The notes below the pieces were generated by a model. That model did not search any database. It was not told where the DNA came from and worked only from the letters and a program-made list of their open reading frames with translations. This document shows positions 1-7,068 of a stretch of DNA of 7,235 bases, piece after piece. The position numbers were made by a program, and so were the translations under genes. The stretch comes from an uncultured Kangiella sp. (lineage in GTDB: Bacteria > Pseudomonadota > Gammaproteobacteria > Enterobacterales > DSM-103792): positions 1 to 7,235 of the forward strand of contig CAMLKQ010000113.1 of NCBI GenBank assembly GCA_946480585.1, given 5' to 3'. How positions within the stretch are numbered: the stretch's first letter is position 1; each line of letters opens with the position of its first letter.

Positions 1-854
1 ACCTTCTGCGTGGTGCCGTACACCCGCGGTCCGGAAGTGTCGCGGCCGCTCGATGATGTGCTGGCGGAAGTGGTTGGCCTGGTCGAGCGCGGCGTGCGCG
101 AAATCAATTTCCTCGGTCAGAACGTCAACGCCTATCGCGGTGCCAAGCACGACGGCGGCGAAGCTGACTTGGCCGAACTCATCGAACTGACGGCGTCGAT
201 TCCGCAGATTGGCCGCATCCGGTTCACCACCTCGCATCCGGTCGAATTTTCCGAGCGTCTGATCGCGGTTTATGGTCGGGTGCCGAAGCTGGTGTCGCAC
301 CTGCACCTGCCGATCCAGAGCGGTTCCGATCGCATTCTGGCGGCGATGAAGCGCGGCCACACTGTGCTCGAATACAAATCGAAAGTGCGCAAGTTGCGGG
401 CGATTCGCCCGGATCTCAGCCTGTCGACCGATCTCATCATCGGCTTCCCCGGTGAAACCGAAGCCGATTTCGAAGCAACGATGAAGCTGGTTGCTGAAAT
501 GAACTACGACGTGTCGTTCAGCTTTGTCTACAGCGCCCGGCCCGGTACCCCGGCGGCGGATCTTGCCGATGACACGCCGGAAGAGCGCAAGCTGCAACGG
601 CTGCAATTGCTGCAACACCGGTTGAACCAGCAGGCGCAGGATTTTGCCCGCAAAATGGTCGGTACCGAGCAGATCATTCTGGTCGAGCGGCCGGCCACCA
701 AGAACCCGGACGAACTCTGCGGTCGCACCGAGAACAACCGGCTGGTCAACTTCGCCGGACCGAAAGCGCTCATTGGCGAGTTTGTCACCGTGCGCATCAC
801 CCAGGCATTGACCAACAGCCTGCGCGGGGAATTGATCGACAAGGTGGTGGCCGC

Positions 855-858
<4 letters not shown>
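1..858 (+). CDS. miaB: tRNA-2-methylthio-N6-dimethylallyladenosine synthase MiaB (3' part, 5' end outside window)
   Basis: MiaB is a radical-SAM methylthiotransferase that converts i6A37 to ms2i6A37 in tRNAs reading UNN codons. It acts in the cytoplasm with two 4Fe-4S clusters. The window opens with T-F-C, where the cysteine at bases 7-9 is the last one of the family's CxxxCxxC cluster motif, followed by VVPYTRG as in MiaB. Other visible family signatures are the [10 protein letters not shown] segment, FTTSHP, the [11 protein letters not shown] strand, [11 protein letters not shown] and [12 protein letters not shown]-terminal TRAM RNA-binding domain contains GRTENNR and ends near NSLRGELI. 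About 285 residues are present; the N-terminal UPF0004 domain and the first two cluster cysteines lie upstream of the window. Compared with my memory of the E. coli protein, the tail after TRAM is about 30 residues shorter. The TGA stop (856-858) overlaps the next gene's start. No frameshift is seen. Confidence 0.97.
841..847 (+). promoter_or_regulatory. Ribosome binding site for the PhoH-like gene
   Basis: AAGGTGG lies inside the last codons of miaB, 7 bases before the TTG at 855. It supports TTG as the start, since no ATG or GTG occurs in that frame just upstream. Initiation here would depend on ribosomes finishing miaB. Confidence 0.6.
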
Positions 859-1900
<1,042 letters not shown>

Positions 1901-1904
<4 letters not shown>

Positions 1905-2392
1905 GTTTGCGCTTGAGTCTGGATATCCAGCGGGCATCGCGCCGCAAGGATTTGCCGAGCGATGCGCTGCTGCGGCGCTGGGCGCGCGCCGCCTTGCTGC
2001 ACGATGCCGATCACGCCGACGGCAAGGCGGCGCTGACCATTCGCCTGGTCAATGAAGCCGAAAGCCAGCAACTGAACGGCGATTACCGCGGCAAGGACAA
2101 GCCCACCAATGTGCTGAGCTTCCCGTTTGAAATGCCGGATATCGGTGCTCCGTTGGCGGTGAGTAACCACTATCTCGGCGATTTGGTGATTTGCGCTGGC
2201 GTGGTCGCCGCCGAGGCCAAGGAGCAAGGCAAGCCATTGAACCATCACTGGGCACACATGGTGGTGCACGGTGTCTTGCATCTGCTAGGCTACGACCACA
2301 TCAAGAATGCCGAAGCGGTCCGGATGGAAGCGCTGGAGCGCACCATTCTGGCGTCCTTGAACATCCCTGATCCCTACGCCGGAGAGCGTTAA
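1901..2392 (+). CDS. ybeY: Endoribonuclease YbeY (rRNA maturation factor)
   Basis: YbeY is a zinc-dependent single-strand endoribonuclease needed for 16S rRNA 3'-end maturation and 70S ribosome quality control. The diagnostic motif [11 protein letters not shown] is at residues 123-133; by family knowledge its three histidines (123, 127, 133) bind the metal. The conserved basic patch [14 protein letters not shown] (62-75) is also present and includes the arginine (R63) equivalent to the one required in E. coli. Length is 163 residues, typical. The start is GTG at 1901 within a GTGA overlap with the phoH-like stop. AAAGGTGA at 1887-1894 gives a 6-base spacing, which favours this start. Its place directly after the PhoH-like ATPase is the standard functional pairing. 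No anomalies seen. Confidence 0.97.
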
Positions 2393-2401
2393 AAGTCCCC
2401 C

Positions 2402-3268
2402 ATGTCTGACGACTCGTCTAGTTCCAGTAGTTTGCGTCGGCGCGGCTGGTTTCACCGGCTGCTCGACGCGATGCAACCGGGTGTGCAAAACCGCGAGGAG
2501 CTGCTCGACAGCCTGCGCGAAGCCGCCGACACCAATGTCGTGGATCGCGACACCCTGACCATGCTCGAAGGCGTCATGAGCGTGGCCGAGCTGCGGGTGC
2601 GTGACATCATGATCCCGCGCTCGCAGATGATCGTGCTCGATGCCGACGATGAGCTGGCCGAGATCCTGCCGAAAGTCGCGGAAGCCGGTCACTCGCGCTA
2701 TCCGGTGGTCGGGGCCTCGCGCGATCAGGTCGAAGGCATTCTGCTGGCGAAAGACTTGTTGCAGTTCAGCCTGCTGTCGCCGGATGCGGCGCGCGATCAG
2801 TTCGATATCCATGAAATCCTGCGGCCCGCCATGGTGGTGCCGGAAAGCAAGCGGCTCGACAGCCTGTTGCGCGAGTTCCGCAGCAGTCGCAATCACATGG
2901 CGATTGTGGTCGACGAGTACGGCGGCGTTGCCGGTCTCATCACCATTGAAGACGTGCTCGAGCAGATCGTCGGCGAAATTTCCGACGAGTACGATTTTGA
3001 AGACGCAGAAGAATACCTGCGCCAGCTCAATGACAGCGAGTGGCATGTCCGCGCCGACATGGAGCTGGAGGATTTCAACCGCCAGTTCGGTACTGCGCTC
3101 GACGAAGAAGAGTTCGACACCATCGGCGGCGCTGTTGCCAACCAGTTTGGTCACTTGCCGCAGCGTGGCGAGCAATTGCAGGTTGGCGGCTATGATCTGA
3201 CGGTGCTGGCCAGTGACAGTCGCCGCATCAAATTGCTGAAAGTGAAGAAACCGGCGGTGACCAGCTGA
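2402..3268 (+). CDS. corC: CorC/YbeX family CBS-domain protein
   Basis: This is a cytoplasmic CBS-pair protein of 288 residues (E. coli YbeX is about 292). It was historically linked to Mg2+/Co2+ efflux through CorA. YbeX has more recently been tied to ribosome metabolism, which fits its position next to ybeY. Domain order: a short Ser-rich start (residues 5-10 are all Ser), a lead helix region to about 65, CBS1 about 66-125 (RDIMIPRSQM, HSRYPVV, EGILLAKDLL), CBS2 about 135-192 (VVPESKRLDSLLREFR, MAIVVDEYGG at 166-175, TIEDVLEQIVGEI), and a C-terminal transporter-associated CorC_HlyC domain about 205-283 (FDTIGGAV, FGHLPQRGE, DSRRIKLLKV). There are no membrane segments, so it is the short YbeX type and not the membrane-anchored YfjD type. 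It starts with ATG 9 bases after the ybeY stop. The upstream GGAGAG (2381-2386) is rather distant, suggesting weak independent initiation and reliance on coupling. Confidence 0.95.
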   Translation: MSDDSSSSSSLRRRGWFHRLLDAMQPGVQNREELLDSLREAADTNVVDRDTLTMLEGVMSVAELRVRDIMIPRSQMIVLDADDELAEILPKVAEAGHSRYPVVGASRDQVEGILLAKDLLQFSLLSPDAARDQFDIHEILRPAMVVPESKRLDSLLREFRSSRNHMAIVVDEYGGVAGLITIEDVLEQIVGEISDEYDFEDAEEYLRQLNDSEWHVRADMELEDFNRQFGTALDEEEFDTIGGAVANQFGHLPQRGEQLQVGGYDLTVLASDSRRIKLLKVKKPAVTS

Positions 3269-3279
3269 TAGGGTGTCAC

Positions 3280-3292
3280 TGTCATCATGACA
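3280..3292. promoter_or_regulatory. 13-bp perfect dyad, possible operator
   Basis: TGTCAT-C-ATGACA is a perfect odd palindrome starting 11 bases after the corC stop. Its one-base centre makes it unsuitable as an RNA hairpin, so a protein-binding site is the more natural reading. It overlaps the foot of the hairpin at 3289-3316. The binding protein is unknown. Confidence 0.3.
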
Positions 3293-3316
3293 ACGGGCCG
3301 GCTGCGGCCCGTTGTC
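3289..3316 (+). terminator. Strong hairpin between corC and lnt (terminator-like, no U-tract)
   Basis: There is a perfect 12-bp G+C-rich stem (3289-3300 with 3305-3316) around a GCTG loop. It lies 20 bases after the corC stop and 61 bases before the proposed lnt start. It is not followed by a run of T on either strand, so it is not a canonical intrinsic terminator. It may act as an attenuator, an RNA-stability element protecting the upstream transcript, or a partial terminator. Confidence 0.5.
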
Positions 3317-3377
3317 GCATCCGGATGGGCACAAAAGTGGCCGCGGTGCGGCAACACAACAAAACAGGATGAATGCA

Positions 3378-4973
3378 ATGCAGGCTGTGTTTTTCAGCTG
3401 GCGCATGCCGTTGTTGGCCACGGCCGGCGGCGCGCTGTTTCCGCTGGCGTTTTCGCCGATCGATTTGCCGTGGTTCAGCGTGTTGTCGCTGGCCCTGCTG
3501 CTGCTGGCTTGGCGCAACGCGACACCGAAACAGGCGGCATGGAGCGGTCTGTGCTGGGGCGCTGCCGCGTTCGGTGTTGGCGTGTCCTGGGTGCACGTCG
3601 CGATTCGCGATTTTGGTCAGGCACCGCTGGCATTGTCGCTGTTCCTGACCGCCGGCATGGTGATCGCACTGGCGCTTTTTGTCGCCGCCGTTGGCTGGTT
3701 GCTGGTGCGGATTTTTCCGGCACCGGGCGCGCGCATGCTGGCGTTTGCGCCGCTGTGGTTGATCGGCGAATTTCTGCGCGGGCATTTGTTCACCGGCTTT
3801 CCGTGGTTGTTTGCCGGTTACAGCCAAACTGATACGGTGCTGCGTCACCTGATGCCATGGTTGGGTGTGTACGGCGCCAGTCTCGCGGTGGCATTGGCCG
3901 CCACGTTGTTACTGTGGTCGGCGCAGCCAGTGTCGTCACGAGTGACCTCGAAACCGCTCTCGTCACCCGCCGCGATTTCATCACCACGGCGTCCGCGACG
4001 CTGGTTGCTCAATGCGGTTGTCGCCGTCGTGCTGATCGGGCTCTTGACGCCGCAAGCACAAACGCCCGCCGCGATGCCGGCCGCATCGGCGACAACACCG
4101 AAATTGTCGGTCGCGCTGGTGCAGGCAAACATCGAACAGAGTCTGAAATGGCAGCCAGAACAGTTGAATCGCATCCTGCATCAGTATCAGGAGCTGACCT
4201 TGCCGTTGCTTGGTAAAGTCGATGCGGTGATCTGGCCAGAAGCTGCGATTCCGGCGTTTGCCGACAACCTCGGCGATTATTTTCCGCGCCTGAATCAGGC
4301 CGCGCTTGATGCTGGCACCGCGCTGATCACCGGCTTGCCGGTCGCCAATGCGGATGGCCGCTATTACAACGCGATAGTCGGTCTCGGCACGGCGTCGGGT
4401 CGTTATGACAAACGCCATCTGGTGCCGTTTGGCGAGTACGTGCCGTTTCAGTCGGTGCTGCGTGGCATGTTCGCGTTTTTCAATCTGCCGATGTCGGGTT
4501 TCAGCGAAGGTGAGCGCGCCGCGCTGCTGACGCTCGGTCCGCAGGCGATGGTCGGTGCGGTCTGTTATGAAATTGCCTACCCGGAACTGGTCCGTGACAA
4601 CGTCCGGGCATTGAACGGCGGTGCAGGTTATCTGCTGACTGTCAGCAACGATGCCTGGTTTGGCACCAGCTTCGGGCCGTGGCAACACCTGCAGATCGCC
4701 CGCAGCCGCGCACTCGAAAACGGTGTGCCGGTGATTCGCGCCACCGTAACCGGTGTCAGTGCCGTGATTGGCCCGGATGGTCGTATTACTGATCGCCTGC
4801 CGCAGTTCGAAACCGCGATTCTGCGGACCACGGTGACGGCGCAAAAGCCGGACACCCTGTGGGTGCATTGGGGCGTGTTGCCGGTGTCAATTTTCGTGGC
4901 TTTGTTACTGGGTATTGCCGGCTGGCAACAACGCTTGAATTCGCGGTCAAAAGCCCCAGAATTGCAGCCGTAA
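3378..4973 (+). CDS. lnt: Apolipoprotein N-acyltransferase Lnt
   Basis: Lnt is an inner-membrane enzyme that adds the third acyl chain, from phospholipid, to the N-terminal cysteine of lipoproteins. This is the last step of lipoprotein maturation before Lol sorting. The N-terminal half is a multi-helix membrane domain (about 1-185), with a further helix near 209-226. The periplasmic CN-hydrolase domain runs from about 243 to 490, and a final helix lies near 497-519. The catalytic triad is visible: E288 in IWPEAAIPAF, K345 in RYDKRHLVPFGEY, and C396 in GAVCYEIAYPE. E353 and E398 match further active-site glutamates. Length is 531 residues against 512 in E. coli; part of the excess is a Ser/Pro/Arg-rich loop at about 185-208. 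I chose ATG 3378 because AGGA at 3366-3369 is well spaced. The frame stays open upstream to a TTG at 3312, but that start lies inside the hairpin and would add 22 polar residues. ATG 3369 is an alternative. Confidence 0.96.
   Translation: MQAVFFSWRMPLLATAGGALFPLAFSPIDLPWFSVLSLALLLLAWRNATPKQAAWSGLCWGAAAFGVGVSWVHVAIRDFGQAPLALSLFLTAGMVIALALFVAAVGWLLVRIFPAPGARMLAFAPLWLIGEFLRGHLFTGFPWLFAGYSQTDTVLRHLMPWLGVYGASLAVALAATLLLWSAQPVSSRVTSKPLSSPAAISSPRRPRRWLLNAVVAVVLIGLLTPQAQTPAAMPAASATTPKLSVALVQANIEQSLKWQPEQLNRILHQYQELTLPLLGKVDAVIWPEAAIPAFADNLGDYFPRLNQAALDAGTALITGLPVANADGRYYNAIVGLGTASGRYDKRHLVPFGEYVPFQSVLRGMFAFFNLPMSGFSEGERAALLTLGPQAMVGAVCYEIAYPELVRDNVRALNGGAGYLLTVSNDAWFGTSFGPWQHLQIARSRALENGVPVIRATVTGVSAVIGPDGRITDRLPQFETAILRTTVTAQKPDTLWVHWGVLPVSIFVALLLGIAGWQQRLNSRSKAPELQP
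4934..4962 (+). promoter_or_regulatory. Candidate sigma32 (heat-shock) promoter for htpX
   Basis: CTTGAA at 4934-4939 is followed, after a 14-base spacer, by CCCCAGAAT at 4954-4962. The known RpoH consensus is CTTGAA(A), about 13-15 bases, CCCCATnT. The -35 core and the CCCCA part match; the T after CCCCA does not. The site lies in the last codons of lnt, 50-80 bases before the htpX start, predicting a short leader. E. coli htpX is a heat-shock gene, so the placement makes sense. It rests on motif matching only. Confidence 0.45.
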
Positions 4974-5002
4974 ACGGCTCCGCCATTGGTGAGTGAGAGT
5001 CT

Positions 5003-5010
5003 GGAGAGGA
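5003..5010 (+). promoter_or_regulatory. Ribosome binding site for htpX
   Basis: GGAGAGGA precedes ATG 5014, with GGAG 7 bases away. It fixes the start at 5014 and argues against the in-frame GTG at 4993, which would have the binding site inside its own coding sequence and add seven residues not typical of HtpX. Confidence 0.75.
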
Positions 5011-5013
5011 ATC

Positions 5014-5895
5014 ATGTTACGCATCGTGTTGTTCCTGTTGACCAACCTGGCAGTCATGCTGGTAGCAGGCATAGTGCTCAGCATTCTTGGCGTCGGCAGC
5101 GCCTACCAGCCGGGCGGTCTGAACCTGACCAATCTGCTGATTTTCTGCGCCGTGTTCGGTATGGCCGGCTCGCTCATTTCGCTGCTGATTTCCAAATGGA
5201 TGGCAAAACGCACGATGGGCGTGCACATCATCGAACAACCGCGCACCGCCGAGGAGCGCTGGCTGGTTGATACCGTTGCCGAGCTGGCCCACAAAGCCGG
5301 TATCGGCATGCCGGAAGTCGGTATTTTTCCGTCGCACCAGTCGAACGCGTTTGCCACCGGCTGGAACAAGAACAACGCGCTGGTCGCGGTCAGCGAAGGC
5401 TTGCTGCGCCGGTTCTCGCGCGATGAAGTGAAAGCGGTGCTCGGTCACGAAATCGGCCACGTCGCCAACGGCGACATGGTCACGCTCAGCCTGATTCAAG
5501 GTGTCGTCAACACCTTCGTGATGTTCTTTGCCCGCATCATCGGCTACGCCGTCGACAGCTTCCTGCGTCGCGATCAGGAAAGCAGCGGTCCCGGCATCGG
5601 TTTCTATATCGCGACCTTCGTTGCCGAAATGGTTCTGGGCATCCTGGCGTCGATGATCGTCGCCTGGTTCTCGCGCCGCCGTGAGTTCCGCGCTGACGAA
5701 GCCGGTGCCTTGTTGACCAGCAAGTTCGCCATGACCGCGGCATTGCAGCGGCTGATGGCGGAATCCGGCCAGCCGGTCGAAATGCCGGCCGAGATGACCG
5801 CGTTCGGTCTGCGCAGTGGTGGCGGTATCGCTCACCTGTTCGCTACTCACCCGCCGCTGGAAGTGCGCATTCGCGCGCTGCAGAATCTGCAGTAA
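5014..5895 (+). CDS. htpX: Membrane-bound zinc metalloprotease HtpX
   Basis: HtpX is an inner-membrane M48 protease that, together with FtsH, degrades misfolded membrane proteins. Its active site faces the cytoplasm. Length is 293 residues, the same as I recall for E. coli HtpX. The N-terminus [14 protein letters not shown] is characteristic. Hydrophobic segments are at about 3-24, 39-60, 157-178 and 194-216. The catalytic HEIGH motif is at residues 145-149 (zinc ligands H145 and H149, catalytic E146), and the third ligand is probably E224 in [10 protein letters not shown]. The conserved [12 protein letters not shown] segment closes the protein. In E. coli htpX is induced by heat shock and by the Cpx envelope-stress system. 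Here a sigma32-like promoter sits just upstream, in the end of lnt. The gap to lnt is only 40 bases, so read-through from lnt is also likely. A clear terminator follows. Confidence 0.97.
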   Translation: MLRIVLFLLTNLAVMLVAGIVLSILGVGSAYQPGGLNLTNLLIFCAVFGMAGSLISLLISKWMAKRTMGVHIIEQPRTAEERWLVDTVAELAHKAGIGMPEVGIFPSHQSNAFATGWNKNNALVAVSEGLLRRFSRDEVKAVLGHEIGHVANGDMVTLSLIQGVVNTFVMFFARIIGYAVDSFLRRDQESSGPGIGFYIATFVAEMVLGILASMIVAWFSRRREFRADEAGALLTSKFAMTAALQRLMAESGQPVEMPAEMTAFGLRSGGGIAHLFATHPPLEVRIRALQNLQ

Positions 5896-5922
5896 GCGAT
5901 ACCGCGATTACGCATCGACATT

Positions 5923-5950
5923 AAGGCGCCGTTCAGGCGCCTTTTGTTTT
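5923..5950 (+). terminator. Intrinsic terminator after htpX
   Basis: A perfect 8-bp stem AAGGCGCC / GGCGCCTT (5923-5930 with 5936-5943) surrounds a GTTCA loop and runs into TTTTGTTTT. It starts 27 bases after the htpX stop and separates the lnt-htpX unit from the lipoprotein gene. Confidence 0.88.
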
Positions 5951-5984
5951 GCTGCACGGCCCTGCAAGTGATGGCGGATGACGT

Positions 5985-6263
5985 ATGCGTGCGCGAAGGG
6001 TGATGCCGGTTTTGCTGCTGACGATGGGCTCGTTGGCATTGTCAGCGTGTTCGACGGTGTATGTGCACGCGCAAGCGCCGGAGCAGGTCTATCCATACAA
6101 AGGCAGTCAGACAGCATTCCGGGAAGTCGGCCGTGCCTGGCAGGATCCGATCATTCCCGGCGAGGCGCCGGTGCGCGCGCTCATCGATCTGCCGCTTTGT
6201 GTCGCGACCGATACTCTGCTGTTGCCGGTGGATTGGCTGATTTGGCTCAGCAACCGGCCTTGA
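5985..6263 (+). CDS. Small outer-membrane lipoprotein of the YceK/YidQ (DUF1375) family
   Basis: This is a 92-residue lipoprotein precursor. The signal peptide has a basic start (RARR), a hydrophobic core at about 6-19 and the lipobox LSAC at 19-22; C22 would be lipidated, leaving a mature chain of 71 residues. Ser follows the cysteine and no Asp is at +2, so Lol sorting to the outer membrane is expected. The C-terminal block DLPLCVATDTLLLPVDWL (about 68-85) strongly resembles the LDLPFSLVFDTLLLPID block of E. coli YceK/YidQ, and the YPYKGSQTAFREVGRAW stretch fits the same family. Function is unknown in this family. ATG 5985 is chosen because GGCGGA at 5973-5978 gives a 6-base spacing. ATG 6003 would lose the basic n-region and sits too close to its GAAGGG. 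It lies after the htpX terminator, so it should have its own promoter, which I could not identify. Confidence 0.8.
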   Translation: MRARRVMPVLLLTMGSLALSACSTVYVHAQAPEQVYPYKGSQTAFREVGRAWQDPIIPGEAPVRALIDLPLCVATDTLLLPVDWLIWLSNRP

Positions 6264-6306
6264 ATCGAGTTGTACCCACCATCCGCAGATTCTCCTTCAC
6301 ACGGGG

Positions 6307-6401
6307 CTGACACCGTGGGCTTGCGCTGAGACTGAAGGCGCAATAACCGGCGCGCAAACCACGCCAGTGGTCGTCGGCTCGACTACGCTTCTGACACCGT
6401 G
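6307..6401. repeat. Pair of 11-bp direct repeats upstream of the secreted-protein gene
   Basis: CTGACACCGTG occurs exactly at 6307-6317 and 6391-6401, 84 bases apart (about eight helical turns), in the non-coding gap before the gene at 6498. This spacing would place both copies on the same face of the DNA. They may be a pair of regulator sites or chance. Confidence 0.35.
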
Positions 6402-6453
6402 CCGACGCCGATGCCATCGGGCGCAGATGAGACGCCTGTTTCTGCCAAGGTAC

Positions 6454-6480
6454 CGGATCGATCCGCTTCCCGACGGATCG
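6454..6480. promoter_or_regulatory. 12-bp palindrome plus third half-site just before the ribosome binding site
   Basis: CGGATCGATCCG (6454-6465) is a perfect palindrome. CGGATCG recurs at 6474-6480, so the RNA can alternatively form a 7-bp stem (6459-6465 with 6474-6480) around an 8-base loop, ending 5 bases before the AGGGAGGT at 6485. It could be an operator or a leader RNA structure; function not established. Confidence 0.35.
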
Positions 6481-6484
6481 CACA

Positions 6485-6492
6485 AGGGAGGT
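6485..6492 (+). promoter_or_regulatory. Strong ribosome binding site of the secreted-protein gene
   Basis: AGGGAGGT lies 5 bases before ATG 6498. It is the most consensus-like site in the window apart from that of htpX and supports this small gene being real and translated. Confidence 0.7.
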
Positions 6493-6497
6493 AGCAC

Positions 6498-6953
6498 ATG
6501 GCAGTCAGTCGTTTCTCGGCAGCGACGCATCGCGTTGCTGCGTTCAAGCTGGCCACCGCGGTGGTCGTGTTGATGGGGATTTACCTTGCTGCGCCGCGAG
6601 TCGGTGCGGCGGAAGGTCCCACCATCAATATCAACATCAAGGTCGATACGTCTGGACCGGTCTTCGATGACCAGGGCCAGAAAACCGTGCGTGCAAAAAA
6701 CCGCGCCAGTCAGGTGCAATGGCATTGCAACGGTTGCGACGGTAACCAGCCGCTATCGATCAGTTTCACCGACTGCCGTGACAGTCAGCAGCAGCCGCAC
6801 ACCTGTCCGGCCAATCCGGTGGCGCACAGCGACAAGAAGTCGGTGTTTGAGGTCAATGTGGCACCTGAGTTGGAAGACGGCACGCTCGACTATGTGATCA
6901 AGGTGGGGGAGCAGGAGGTCGACCCGTCGATCATCGTCACCAGGGCCAATTGA
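6498..6953 (+). CDS. Uncharacterised secreted protein with four cysteines
   Basis: I do not recognise this gene by name. It encodes 151 residues. The N-terminus has a positive region (Arg5, His11, Arg12, Lys17), a hydrophobic core at about 18-32 and a likely signal peptidase I site around GAA-EG near residues 36-39, so the mature product is about 113 residues and periplasmic or secreted. No lipobox cysteine is present. The mature part alternates short hydrophobic strands (INININIKV-like start, VQWHC, LSISF, VFEVNV, DYVIKV, SIIV), suggesting an all-beta sandwich. Four cysteines occur (C77, C80, C93, C103), the first two as WHCNGC; they could form two disulfides or bind a metal. The end, DYVIKVGEQEVDPSIIV, resembles the last strands of small Ig- or cupredoxin-like exported proteins with a G...DP.IIV pattern; that likeness is my inference. 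The strong ribosome binding site and downstream terminator support a real single-gene unit. Confidence 0.75.
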   Translation: MAVSRFSAATHRVAAFKLATAVVVLMGIYLAAPRVGAAEGPTININIKVDTSGPVFDDQGQKTVRAKNRASQVQWHCNGCDGNQPLSISFTDCRDSQQQPHTCPANPVAHSDKKSVFEVNVAPELEDGTLDYVIKVGEQEVDPSIIVTRAN

Positions 6954-6964
6954 GGCGATAAACC

Positions 6965-6991
6965 GCACGTGGGCTGGACAGAACCACGTGC
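6965..6991. repeat. 8-bp inverted repeat with CACGTG in each arm
   Basis: GCACGTGG (6965-6972) and CCACGTGC (6984-6991) are perfect inverted copies around an 11-base centre, just after the stop at 6953. Each arm contains the palindrome CACGTG. There is no T-run after it, so it is not a terminator by itself; it may be an RNA stabilising stem upstream of the real terminator. Confidence 0.4.
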
Positions 6992-7016
6992 ATGGCAGTC
7001 TTGCTGCCGTTGGCCA

Positions 7017-7052
7017 AAACAAAACGGGCGGAGAAATCCGCCCGTTTTGTTT
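7017..7052. terminator. Bidirectional intrinsic terminator between convergent genes
   Basis: A perfect 16-bp stem (7017-7032 with 7037-7052) has a GAAA tetraloop. The G+C core GGGCGGA/TCCGCCC is flanked by AAACAAAAC / GTTTTGTTT, giving a U-rich tail in both directions. It lies 63 bases after the secreted-protein stop and 16 bases beyond the ettA stop on the other strand, so it ends both transcripts. Confidence 0.93.
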
Positions 7053-7068
7053 GTCCGCAATCGCTTGC

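Noticed and set aside
2356..2378. CTTGAA near the end of ybeY as a heat-shock promoter for corC
   Set aside because: The following C-rich stretch (TCCCTACG) is too close and lacks the CCCCAT pattern.
3327..3341. Sigma54-like -24/-12 pattern (GG and GC 12 bases apart) before lnt
   Set aside because: The -12 box reads TGGC rather than TTGC and the first base of the -24 box is off. No enhancer-like site was noticed, and lnt is not known to depend on sigma54; likely chance in G+C-rich DNA.
3312..3377. Upstream extension of lnt to a TTG at 3312
   Set aside because: The TTG is inside the stem at 3289-3316, has no ribosome binding site, and would add a polar stretch before the first membrane helix.
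2285..3517. Long minus-strand open frame (410 codons) across corC and the corC-lnt gap
   Set aside because: It lies opposite the fully convincing corC and runs through the hairpin region. No family motif or credible ribosome binding site was seen, so it was treated as antisense shadow.
5017..5850. Minus-strand open frame (277 codons) opposite htpX, and a similar one at 3981-4868 opposite lnt
   Set aside because: Both mirror conserved + strand genes and show no recognisable protein features.
6297..6725. Minus-strand open frame (142 codons) overlapping the start of the secreted-protein gene
   Set aside because: It overlaps a + strand gene with a clear signal peptide and strong ribosome binding site, and shows no domain or plausible start context.
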